The notes beneath the pieces are model-generated. The model was not told the DNA's origin. It searched no databases and worked only from the letters and a program-made list of their open reading frames with translations. Of a DNA stretch of 59,898 nt, positions 1 through 9,398 are shown piece after piece. The position numbers were made by a program, and so were the translations under genes. The first letter of the stretch is position 1, and each line of letters starts with the position of its first letter. Source of the DNA: Isochrysis galbana (taxonomy: Eukaryota > Haptophyta > Isochrysidales > Isochrysidaceae); contig CM030934.1 of assembly GCA_018136815.1 (NCBI GenBank), positions 2,492,172 to 2,552,069 of the forward strand, in the 5' to 3' direction.

Positions 1-484
1 CCCACTCGATGCTTGGACCGAACATCCACCGAAGGGTGCCCCAGACGGCGTTCCGGTAACCTTCATTGTCTTGTTTTACATTGGTCTCCACATGTTGCAA
101 CCAAAAGCTTGTTGCAGGTAAACTCGAGGAGAACGCCTGCTGGAGTGGGACAGCACGTCCTTGGGCAAGTATACCTGTTGCGGTACTCAGTACCATACTT
201 GCGACAGCTTCGAACACTTCCGTCTTCAGACAATTGATGCTTTGTTTCACGTCCTTGTAGTCCCAATTAGTGTATTTGTTTAATTCTGCGGTGAAGGTGG
301 AGTCCTTGTTGAACTCGTTACAAATAGATGAGGACAGTGTATCATTATCCACAGAATTAGTGTAGGCCAACCAATCATTGTAAGGAAGACTTGCTATGCT
401 CATAGACGCTAGTGATTCCACGGGCGGACGCTTCCTTTTTCCTATCAGAGCATGAATGACATCTTGGGGATTCCTTTCGCTCAT
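1..484 (-). CDS. Unidentified ORF, open at the left window edge
   Basis: On the minus strand an uninterrupted frame of about 161 codons runs from an ATG at 484 off the left edge. It begins MSERNPQDVIHALIGKRKRP and carries on with a mixed, protein-like composition, less GC-rich than the neighbouring genes. Its ATG overlaps the stop of another minus-strand frame in an ATGA arrangement. That upstream frame covers about 485-573 and reads ...GPIFIAIGKEHFGHSATVL before its stop; it is cut by an in-frame TGA near 574. ATGA-coupled starts are normal in viral and bacterial genes but unusual between nuclear genes. I do not recognise either protein. The stretch could be part of an integrated viral or transposon module, or one exon of a host gene. 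Confidence 0.45.
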   Translation of the reverse strand, partial: MSERNPQDVIHALIGKRKRPPVESLASMSIASLPYNDWLAYTNSVDNDTLSSSICNEFNKDSTFTAELNKYTNWDYKDVKQSINCLKTEVFEAVASMVLSTATGILAQGRAVPLQQAFSSSLPATSFWLQHVETNVKQDNEGYRNAVWGTLRWMFGPSIEW

Positions 485-673
485 AGGACAGTGGCCGAGT
501 GGCCGAAGTGCTCCTTGCCAATGGCTATGAATATTGGACCATTTTTTTTTCTGACACTGACGAGCACTCAAGTATCAGTGATGAAGACTGGGGGAGGGAA
601 GTCAACGCGGCCTAGATTGCTCCGCGTGCCCGGAGATCCATTGTTTTCTACTGTGGGACGTTTTCGCTTCCGC

Positions 674-857
674 GATTGAACGCTTTTCCATGCGGTGGGG
701 GTGATGGCGATTGAACGCGTTCCACGTGTAGGCTGATGGTGATTGAACGCTTTTCCATGCGGTGGGGGTGATGGTGATTGAGCGCGTTCCACGTGTAGGC
801 TGATGGTGATTGAACGCTTTTCCATGCGGTGGGTGATGGTGATTGAGCGCTTCTCGC
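674..857. repeat. Tandem repeat, period 67 bp, about 2.7 copies
   Basis: Copies start with GATTGAACGC at 674, 741 and 808. Each 67-bp unit is itself two related halves, one containing TTTTCCATGCGGTGGG and one containing GCGTTCCACGTGTAGG. The array ends where the MITE at 858 was inserted. Confidence 0.85.
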
Positions 858-1040
858 CCTAGATGGGAAATACGGTGCAGGGGCCTGCAAATACAGCCAA
901 ATACATATGTATTTGGCCTCCGGCCAAATACATTTCAAATACATTCGAGGCCTACACCCCCGGACGCGCTTCAAATACAGCCAAATACATATGTATTTGG
1001 TCTCTGGCCAAATACGGTAAATACGTATTTCCCATCTAGG
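858..1040. mobile_element. 183-bp MITE, copy 1, with 8-bp target-site duplication
   Basis: The ends are inverted repeats: CCTAGATGGGAAATAC on the left and its reverse complement on the right. The inside contains palindromes built on CCAAATACATATGTATTTGG. CTTCTCGC lies immediately outside both ends (850-857 and 1041-1048), a perfect 8-bp target-site duplication. A second copy of identical length lies at 19589-19771 in the other orientation. There is no coding capacity. An 8-bp duplication is typical of the hAT superfamily, so this is probably a non-autonomous hAT element. Confidence 0.9.
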
Positions 1041-1103
1041 CTTCTCGCCTAACGACGAAGAGCGAAGAGAAGCCTAACGAGTGTCGATTCGCGAATGCGA
1101 CAG
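1041..1103 (-). repeat. Fragment of dispersed leader repeat RE
   Basis: This short piece matches the end of the 239-bp repeat found at 19861-20099 and 54874-55112. The shared part includes the GCCTAACGAGTGT...ATTCGCGAATGCGACA segment. The MITE at 858-1040 inserted into or beside it. Confidence 0.6.
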
Positions 1104-1559
1104 TACTGGGGGGGCGCCCGCGGCGGGGGGCCCGAAGGAGAGGTGGGGAGCGGCGGCGCGCTCCATGGCGACCAACTATAAAGTTAGTTGTTTTCCACGT
1201 AAGGCAGCGGGCAGCGGGGGGAGGGGAAAGGGAAAGGGAAAGGGGATGTAGTAGGTAGTAGGACAGGGAGGGTAATTAGGAGTAGCAAAAGCACTCTGCC
1301 TCATGCCGTGCACGTAGCGGTTAGTATTATGTTTTTATATTTTTTTGTTTTTTGGGGGGGGGTTGGGGTTGGGGTTGGGGTTGGTGTGTAGGTGTGTAGG
1401 CCTCCGTGCCTCCGTGCCCCCGTATTTGTACAAACACGGTAGCTAAAACGGAGGGGGTTGGAAACGTGGAAACGCGGCATAGAACGGCTGTTTTTGGCCT
1501 AGGTAGAAATAGAAAGAGAAACACGGTGGAAACGTATTTCGCGCTTGGGCTCTCCCTTT
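1104..1559. other. Intergenic, G-rich, with a short GGGGTT run
   Basis: No coding evidence. It contains about four GGGGTT units at 1359-1383 and a few short AT-rich stretches. The right part (1410-1540) has loose resemblance to the MITE interior (CCGTATTTGTAC, GGCCTAGGTAGAAAT) but no clear ends. Confidence 0.5.
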
Positions 1560-2150
1560 TCCTCTTCCTCTTCCTCTTCCTCTTCCCTTCCTGCCTCGTG
1601 CCTGTCTGTGCTCCGTGCTCGCTCGTTCGCGTTTTCTTGTAAAGAGACGTGTTCTACAGGCCCGCTCCGAGGCTCGCGGCCGAGGCTCTCCCCCGCCCGA
1701 TGGTGGGGCCCGCGCTCCACCCCCCCCCCCCCCCTCCCTTCCCCCTCTTCGCCTCCCCTCGCCTCGTCTTTCCCCCTCCATAACACACACCGGCCTCCCT
1801 CCCCCCTCCCCCCCACCCTCCTCCTTCCCTTCCCTCTCTTTTCTCCCCTCCTCCCTCTTTCCCTCGCCCCTGACACCACGTGGTCCCGCACACGCCAGAC
1901 CTCTCTCCCTCCCTTGCCCCCCCCCCCCCCCCTCTCCCTCTCCCTCCCGCCCACCCTCTCTTCCCCCTCCCCCCTCCCCCCCCCTCCTCCCGCCTTTTTC
2001 TGGAAGCGCCGCAGGTCGGGGAGCGCGCACCAGCTCCTCCCTGCCCATCTGCTCTCTGCCTCCTCCTTCTCCCTGCCTCCCCCCCTTCCCGCCTTTCCCC
2101 CTGGCATTCTTCAACCTCAGCTCCGTCCATCTCCCTCTATTTTGTTCTGT
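1560..2150 (+). promoter_or_regulatory. Pyrimidine tract upstream of the SR gene
   Basis: About 600 bp that is almost only C and T on the plus strand, ending in TTTTGTTCTGTCTCGTGCAG at 2159. It probably holds the promoter, the 5' UTR and a 5' intron of the SR gene, since the last bases form a good splice acceptor. The frames through it encode only Ser/Pro/Leu-rich low-complexity peptide. Confidence 0.45.
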
Positions 2151-2160
2151 CTCGTGCAGG

Positions 2161-3799
2161 TGTACCAGGGCGGGGGGGAGCACGGCGGCTGCCGCGTCTA
2201 CGTGGGAAACCTTGACTATGCAGTCAGACATGACGATATCCACGATCTCTTCGCAGATGTGCGCGTGCAGCCTCGCAAGTGCCGCATGCACCAAGAGCTC
2301 TGCCCGCTTGGCTTCCTCCTTCTCTCTGGTCAGCTCATTTCTCTTTATTCCCACCCCCACCCCTCCGCAGTTTGGTCAACTGCAGGAGGTCCACATCAAA
2401 CAGGGCTTCGCTTTCATCGATTATGCCCAGCCAGAGTCCGCGCAGGACGCCATCCGAGAGATGCATGGGAAGAGGTTCTTCGGCCGCATCCTCAAGGTTC
2501 AAGTTGCCGGCGAAGGCACCAGTTCGCGTGGCCTGGACGGCCGTGGTGAACGTGTGGTCATGCTCTCTGGTCGATCAGCATGTAGCAGTCTTTTCGTTGC
2601 CAACATTGAGGCGTCCATCACCGAGGGTGAGCTCTCAGCGCACTTCGCAAAGTTCGGTCGCGTTGTGACCGTCAAGCTCCTGCCGCGCAAAGCTGAAACT
2701 TTGTCGGCTTTTGTCGACTTTGAGCGCGTAGAGGATGCGGCAACTGCCCATGAGAGCAAGAACGTCCTCAGGGACCTGGTGCTCCGCACCGACTATAGCA
2801 CACGCGATCGCGGCCCCCTTCCCAACTCACATCGCTTTGACGACAGGCCGCCGAGACCGCCTGCGCACTATTACGACGACCATGGCTATATGCCTGGGCC
2901 ACCGCTCCGACATGACGACCGGCGCCCATCTCATTACGGTCGTTACGACGAACGGGATCGACAATACGATCGACGGACCGACTATCCGCATCCAGCCTAT
3001 GATGGTCGCCATGACGCTCGCCGGTTCGAATATGGCCCACCACCAGGTTATGAGCGCGACGTGCCCCTAAGGAGATATGACGGCTATGACGGCTATGATC
3101 GTGCCCCTCCGATGCGCGAACGAGACTACTACGACGAGCGGCGGTGCGCAAGCTTGCCGGCGACGCTCCACCCAAATCCCGGCACTAGTGCTAGTGCGCC
3201 GGTCACTTGTGGCACAGAATGAGAGCAGCAAAGGAAGACTCACAGGAACGGCCAACGTAGCTCCCAACAAGCACGGACGACAATCCTTAAAGGGCCACCA
3301 CCCATGGACTGATGCTGCTCCCATAAAAGCGACTTCTCTGTGTGAACGGCAAGCTCACGGGCACACACGACGTCGCACCTTCTCTGCTCGCAAATGTACA
3401 CGATGAGGCTGACTCAGCGCCGCTGACCGTGCCCCCCCTGGCCACTCCATGCCTTGTTGTAGGTACCATGATGTGAGCCGTGAACCCGCCCGCTCCGACT
3501 ACAGGTATGAACGTAGCGGCTATCGCCAAGGCTATGACGACCGATTTTCCCCATACGGGATCTCCTCTTATGGCGGTGGCGGCTATGATCGGCATCTGCA
3601 ATCCGGAGGGGAGTACGATGATCAAGCTCGACGCCCCATGCCAAGCCGTGGCCCTGAAAGAGGACCGGGCGGTTATGGCATGAGCGACAGTAGTGGAGGC
3701 TATCGTGGCGACGGATACTCCCGTGGTCCTAATGGCTACGCCAATGGCGGCTATGACGACCGTCCCTACAGTCACGGCGCACCAGGGCGCATGCGATGA
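2161..3799 (+). CDS. SR-type splicing factor with two RRMs and an Arg/Tyr/Gly tail
   Basis: Exons are about 2161-2258, 2371-3143 and 3463-3799; the introns are 2259-2370 (GTGCGC...CCGCAG) and 3144-3462 (GTGCGC...TTGTAG). Joining 2258 to 2371 restores RRM1 across the junction: RVYVGNLDY is RNP2-like and QGFAFIDYA is RNP1-like. RRM2 follows with SLFVANIEA and SAFVDFERV. The tail is rich in R, Y, D and G (RYDERDRQYDRR, GGGGYDRH, RGPNGYANGGYDD) and ends at TGA 3797-3799. Two RRMs with a basic, low-complexity tail is the layout of SR proteins, which bind exonic enhancers in the nucleus and recruit spliceosome parts. The tail has few RS pairs and looks more like an RGG/RY tail. The true ATG is not visible next to RRM1; a short upstream exon is likely, because a splice acceptor sits at 2155-2160. 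Confidence 0.85.
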
Positions 3800-5173
3800 A
3801 TGACAAGCCATATCAACCGGTTATCCCATTAGGTTGAGCGTGCCTTCGAGCAACCAGCCCATAAGGCGCGCCCTTTGGGCGGGCTTGCTTGCCCCGAGCT
3901 GCCCTCCGATTCGCTCTCGTGCAGTTTGGTATGTGACAGTCTCGATCGCGTCAAGTCTTTCTTTTTTGAGCCTTGGTTTATCCGCTCATGTTTTCTGTCT
4001 GTGCATCCCCCACGAGAGGCCGCCGGTCAGCCAGACGTGTCCTTAAACCGCCGCCTCGCCTTTCGGACCACGTTTGCCTGCTCCCATTCATGTTTGCCTG
4101 CTCCGACATTTTTGTTGGCCGCGACCCCGCCGAATCGTGCTTGAGAATCGCTTGAGCTGCCACTTTCTTCTCGGGACGCCGGCATCCACGTTCTGCCGCG
4201 GTCTGACCGAGTTTGCAGCGACGTTGTGTCATGAACCGTCACCAACGATGGTGGCGCGCTTTAATCCTCTTCCGGTGCATGTGCTGCTCTCTTTTGTGCA
4301 TGGATCTCTTCGTGGCTTGAACTGCATTGCCGAGAGTTGATACACTGCCACAGTCATCCCTGTAAATCCTCAATCGCAATCCAATGCGGACATCGTTGGG
4401 GCAATCCATTCGCCGTTGGACGTTTTGATGCTCTTACCTTTTTCAAACGGCGCCCGCATCTGGATTTCCCGAGTCACGACGTACACATCCAATTGCCTCC
4501 TATATTGGTGCAGCTGTTGTGTGATCGGAACGCTACGCACTACTGCTACTGCCACACGCCACACTAACTGCGCTCTCGGTGGTCGACGGCACTCGCTGCC
4601 GCTGGGCCTATGCAAGCCGAATACGACGCAAAGACATCGTCCCGTGTCTTTATTGCCATGCCGTGCCTATGCCAGATTTCTCATAACCCTCATGCGCGCA
4701 CAGCCCCAAAGAATGACGCCAACAATGGCCATTCTTCCAGCTGGCACGTTGGATCCCAGCCACACGTGCGACTACATGCTACATACACCATACACCGCCG
4801 TCCGCGACATGACTCCGCCGGCTTTCGGCTGAGGTTGGATGCAGGCTAGGGCGCGATCCCACTGCTCTTCCGCTTGAGTATTGACGTTTTATCACGACAT
4901 CACGACCGGAAGGTCTCCCCACTTTAAAGTATACACGTGATAACCAAAATGAGATCATCCGTAAACCCACTATGCCCCTACCCGAATTCCCGCAACAACC
5001 TCTTGTAAATTGGATGGCAACGCGAATGCCAACTGCCAAAAGGCTCTGTGCGAATTGGAAGGGGGGGGGGAGGCGAGCTACTCACTACTTACGAGAAATT
5101 TGATTTCATGTACTACTTCCGTAGGGATGGCGATAGCGGCCGTCGCCGCTTGATTGCCTTCCGGCGAACGAGG
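3800..5173. other. Intergenic, no supported feature
   Basis: Frames here are short, differ in composition from the neighbouring genes, and show no recognisable domain. A 10-nt G run lies near 5062-5073. Confidence 0.5.
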
Positions 5174-5460
5174 ACATGTTGTATTCGCCTGCCCCTGCCC
5201 ATCTGAAGGCTGTAGGCATGAATATTCGTGTAAGGTACGCGCTCACAATTACAATTGAACAGTTTCCCGTGTTGCCACTGACGCACAAGACACACAGATT
5301 CGGATATCCCCATGGTCTCAAGTCCAGGTTTGCAGATTTTGGTCTCAAAATTTGCGAATCGAATTTTGTTTTTGCTGTTACTATAATTGTTGGATCGTTT
5401 AAGGTAATAAACCGGCATGACTTCGACTTCTCGTTCTGCAGTCGCCCTGCGAGACTCTCT
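5174..5460 (-). repeat. Dispersed repeat RI, copy 1 (retroelement 5' leader?)
   Basis: About 285 bp matching 25289-25576 on the other strand at high identity, with a diverged third copy at 27011-27232. Read on the minus strand it holds TGCCGGTTTATTACCTTAAACG near its start and ends just before an ATG. In each copy the sequence after that point differs, so the repeat behaves like a leader placed in front of different downstream sequence. It lies head-to-head with the LINE 5' end at 5486. Confidence 0.75.
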
Positions 5461-5485
5461 CTCTCTCTCTCTTCGTCCCGAACCT

Positions 5486-6895
5486 ACTATTATAAGTGGG
5501 GGTCAATGGGGGCCTCGCGGCCCGCCCCCTCTTCATCGCGGACACCCCCCGGGGTTGTTGGCCCGTACAATGTACAATCAACCTCAGGTGAGGGAATCTT
5601 TCTCCTTGGTCCCTGGGTTGCCATCTCCCCTTGGAGATTGAGGGGAGGTCTCCGGCACCGGCGGCGTAGTGAACGCCGAAGAAACACAACGGTACCACCC
5701 CCCGGCCCGATGGGAGAACGGATACAAAGGGCCAAAATACATGGAATACCCGCTGGCCGACGAGTACGCCATACAAAAAGGAAAAATCGCACTCGACGCA
5801 ATCACGGTTTCCGACATAACGAAAGCCGCGCTCAAGGTGACAAGACTAAACAACCCGCAAACGGCCAAAATAGCTTGGGAAAAGCGCCTAGACATCTCGA
5901 AAGACAACTGGAAACACATAGCCAGGCTGTACACCTTGCCGCTGTTGAAGCACGCGGACAAACACCCGCACTTCAAACACATCACCCACAGGAGGATAGG
6001 TACCAAAAACAGATTCGCGACAACCACAACCAACAAGTGCAGAATGTGCAATCAACATCAAGAGGACTCATGCCACCTGGCATGGTGCCCTGCGACAAGA
6101 AAAATCTTCGACACCATAGATGCGATCGCTAACTACACTCCGAAAACGAATAGGTCACATGGGCAGAAAACTAAGGATAGGCTATTCGCATACCCAGACG
6201 CGACCACCCCCGACAGCCTAAAAACCCTCTATATCATAGCCTGGAGATATATAATAAGAGACTTCTACAGAATAGAGTTCGAATCATATGATTACCACTA
6301 CATACCGGTCTTAGAATCCACGCTCTTAAGATTCACCACCCTGGTGAGGGGCCTAACACCGTCGAAAACCTGTCGCCCGATGCGCACTCGCACGGCGGCC
6401 CAGGGTAGAAAACCTAAAATAAAAAGGTCAGCGGAGCTCAGCGCCCCGATATTTACAGAAGACAACAAAGGTAAACTAAGATTGAGCGACAACCTCGGCC
6501 TTGTGGCGGAAGCGATTGGCCTCGCCGAAAGGCTCGCCTGAGGTCGAGGCACACCCTCCCCTCCCTCACCCTCCCTGAAAGAACCACCCACGAAGAAGAA
6601 CAACTCACGAGCACGAGGCACCTCAGCAACGGCACGACACCTACACCACAGCAGCAAGAAACCGGCCACCCAGAGACACAGGAGGAAGGCGAGGACAGAC
6701 CACTGAGGGCCGGTGCACCCCGCCCGACCCAGCCCCCCCCACGACCCGGGCCCCTATGTAGAGCACGAGGGGAGTTGCCGCAAGGCGGGAAGTGAGAGGA
6801 GAGGAAGGGATCTGGGCGTGGCTACAATAGACAACCCCGTAGCCGCGCGCGTGGCGAGAAAATTAAAAGGTTTTTTTTTCCCCTTGGAGATTGAT
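5486..6895 (+). mobile_element. LINE copy L1, internally deleted
   Basis: The left end, GAACCTACTATTATAAGTGG, is the same 5' end seen at 46828, 58771 and (minus) 43800. After about 95 bp of that leader the sequence passes into the C-terminal part of a LINE ORF2 (5642-6541) and then a 3' UTR. The UTR matches that of copy L3 (CTANGTAG..CACGAGGG, GGCGAGAA(T)ATTAA, then a T run and CC). The endonuclease and reverse transcriptase regions are missing. I found no target-site duplication. Confidence 0.75.
5642..6541 (+). pseudogene. LINE ORF2 C-terminal fragment with zinc knuckle
   Basis: An open frame of about 300 codons ends at TGA 6539-6541; its first sense codon follows an in-frame TGA at 5639, so it has no normal start. 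It carries HFKHITHRRIGTKNRFATTT, then a CxxC...H...C knuckle (CRMCNQHQEDSCHLAWC), then a 'WRYIIRDFY' helix block and a basic tail. This pattern matches the reverse-transcriptase zinc-binding region downstream of LINE RT domains. It aligns along its length with the larger ORF at 51739-53946. No RT catalytic motif is present, so it cannot be an active polymerase by itself. Confidence 0.8.
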
Positions 6896-6931
6896 TTAGA
6901 TTCGCTGCTTTAAATAAATAAATAAAATAAT

Positions 6932-7426
6932 TAATGTTATATCCTAGCCAACCCCACTAGCTAATTGGACACAACTTTTCCGTCCCGGAGTCCCGCCATG
7001 CCTGACGAGCCAGGTGTCCGAGTGCTACCGGGGGGAGGGGGCACCGCCCCCTCCCCCCGATATTCGTCCTCCCCCCAGTGCACGCACCGACCCCGCGCAC
7101 CCCAGCACGTCCTCTCCTCGAGTCCACGCTGGGGGAAAACCCCTTTCGGGTAAAAACAACGCAAGGGGGGGGGGGGCACTCATGAATAGGAGCCCAGAAA
7201 CGCTAATCTCTCCTCGCAAGAGCGAGTGGCCGCGGCGAGCCGCGGCCCTTCCCTCCTGGTTCTGGCGCCCCCGTCTTCTCTTACCCAAACGGGGCGAGAA
7301 GACACGTAACCGCCGGAGGGGAGAGCTGCCACTCCCCCCTCCCCTCCCTCTTCCCTTTTCCTCCTCTCTTCCCTGCGGCGGGGGCCCATGGCGCGCGCCT
7401 GCGGCCCCTCTTCAGGTCCCCAGGAG
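6932..7426 (+). repeat. Dispersed repeat RG, copy 1 (about 490 bp)
   Basis: It matches the minus strand of 55117-55607 over its whole length. Shared landmarks include CCTAGCCAACCCCACTAGCT, CATGCCTGACGAGCCAGGTG, GGGGGAAAACCCCTTTCGGG and GGCGGGGGCCCATGGCGCGC. It has no coding capacity. It follows an AT-rich run (TAAATAAATAAATAAAATAA) that may be the tail of the preceding LINE. Confidence 0.8.
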
Positions 7427-8448
7427 GCCGGCTGGGGCCTGGGAGCGCAGCTCAGGGGGCAGGTGAGGCTGGGGCATGGCCCTGGCCCCTCCTGCCTCTC
7501 CATCGCTGGCTCTCGAGCCCCTGCCAGTCGACTGGAGCTGGCTGGGGGGTCCTGATCAGGGGGGCCCAGGGGGAGGAGGGGCTGGTCAGAGGGATGGGCT
7601 GGCCACGACAGGCCAGGGCGAGCGAATCAGGCGTGCCTGTGGGGAGAGGGATGGGTCAGCATGGCAGTGTGCTCCTGGCAAGCCATCAGCCATGCCAGGA
7701 GAGTGGGTGGTTCCTCCCCCATGGCGGGGGAGGAGTGGAGAGAGGGGGGGGCTCGTGCCCCGCCATGGGTGAACTAAGTATAAACTTAGTTGAGATTCGC
7801 TGCTTTGGTTTTTGGTTATCTTTCTCCTTGATGCAAGTTGCATGAAAGCCCTTGGTCCCGTTGGTTTTTGGTTTTCCCTCACCCTTGGTTGATGGTTGCT
7901 ACTCAGGGTTGCTCGATCGATAGAAACGTCTAGAAGGTTCACGCTCAACAGCAAGATTTCTTTGATCGCAAGGATATCTGCTCGCTGCGATCTGTATCCA
8001 AAGTGATCGCCGCGGTTGCGCGACATAACGTTCCTCCTCGACTTTCCGCCCTCGTGGGAAATCTAAAACGAAGACACGCTCCGGCCATCGCTGTAGATTC
8101 TCTCTCTCTCTCTCGCTCTCTCTCTCCGTCTCTCGCGACGTGTTTGAGTTATCGGAAGTTTAGGGGTCTCGGTTATTTCATGTTTTGCTTGGTTTGGGTG
8201 AATGATTCTGGTGCGTTCGTGAGTCGGTGTCTCAGCATCGTTGGATCCGACGTCCTGTCGTCAGTCGTCATCCGTCGCTCTCGCTCTCGTCGCTCTCGCT
8301 CTCGTAATACTCGTACCCTACAAACTCGTCTCTCCTCACCAGCCCCTGCCAACACAGCCCTCCTCTCACTCACCCTCGCCTCTCGCCTCTCGCTCGATGT
8401 CGCTCTCGTCGCCGTCCTCGCCCTCGCCCTCGCCCGCCTGCCCGCCTT
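7427..8448. other. GC-rich repeat-like sequence, then a possible LINE 5' remnant
   Basis: 7427-7770 is GC-rich sequence resembling the body of the 940-bp elements in style (GGCAGG, CCAGGGG blocks) but without a clear alignment. 7771-7792 holds an imperfect palindrome, AACTAAGTATAAACTTAGTT. From about 7950 a plus-strand frame reads FFDRKDICSLRSVSKVIAAV, which I cannot assign. A CT microsatellite lies at 8097-8135. Confidence 0.35.
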
Positions 8449-8545
8449 CCTCTGCTGACGGGCCTCAGCCCGTCAGCGTCTCCGAAGTCGTCTCCTCTGC
8501 CGCGCCTGCCGCCGGCCTGCCTCCTTCCTCATTGCCCTCAGGCCC
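8449..8545 (+). repeat. Fragment shared with LINE copy L3
   Basis: About 95 bp encode SVSEVVSSAAPAAGLPPSSL and match the minus strand near 53170-53275 within the L3 ORF. The preceding sequence GTCCTGTCGTCAGTCGTCAT (8256-8275) also has a counterpart near 54568-54590. This suggests a broken 5' part of the same retroelement. Confidence 0.6.
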
Positions 8546-8861
8546 TATCTATGGGCCATCACAATTCGTCAAAAGGCTTGTTTGTGCGTGCTCACACAAA
8601 GCTGTTGTTGGAGGAGGTGTTGGTGTTGGAGGATTGGGAGAGTGTGTTGTTGCCGTGGGAGCAAGAGATGATCGTCGACGAACCCGATGAGTGAGTACTA
8701 TATGATAGCAATGTTAGAAGTTATAATGTGGGCGTAAGCTGATATCGGTACGTTGATGTAAGTACTGATGTAAGTGTAAGCTCAAAAGCACCGTAAGCTG
8801 CTGCTACGGACTGACAGCCCAACTAACATTAATTAATTTAATATATACATGGCAAGAGTGA

Positions 8862-9020
8862 TGCCAATTCATACCGGTATTGTGGCTATTGTGGTTGTGA
8901 TGGCAACAACACATGACAAGCATCAAGAGGGGAAGTGGCTAATAGCAAGGTTGATGCCGAATCATACCGGTGTTGTGTGTTGTGATTGTGATGGCAACAA
9001 CACATAATGAGCAGGAAGAG
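8862..9020. repeat. Tandem duplication, period about 90 bp
   Basis: GATGCC(A/G)AATCATACCGGT...GTGATGGCAACAACACAT occurs at 8862-8914 and again at 8952-9006, with diverged sequence between. It lies in the 3' flank of the PPP4R1-like gene. Confidence 0.7.
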
Positions 9021-9398
9021 GATAAGCGAGAGCGCCGTAGTGTGCCCCGCTGTAATTGGTGCAAGTGGAGACTGGGAGAAAGTGGAGATGAATGCATCGA
9101 GGAAGTGGGAAAGGCCAATGCATGTGCGCTCGCACTCGCTGGTGGGCGGCGCTAGCGTGGTGTGCAGTACGATGATGGGCAACCGGGGGAACGCTGAGCC
9201 CTCCTGCAAAATGCGGCAAGGTTGGGACAGCGGTGCGACGGCGCGCAGACGTCGAAAAGGTGAAGGTGGTTGGTTCACAATGTCAACGACGGCGCTAGCC
9301 ACTTGGGTGGCCTCTCCAAGCGGCGCCGCTGCTGCGTGCGCCCCAGTGGCTCCCAATTGCGGGTTGCACTGACTCGCGTTGAAGCTCCAATGCATCGC

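Noticed and set aside
1359..1383. (GGGGTT)4 as telomeric repeat
   Set aside because: Only four units, internal in the sequence and flanked by ordinary DNA; no basis for a telomere or fusion point.
8862..9020. CRISPR-like direct repeat
   Set aside because: Only two diverged copies with about 90-bp period; a simple tandem duplication. No CRISPR array exists anywhere in the window.
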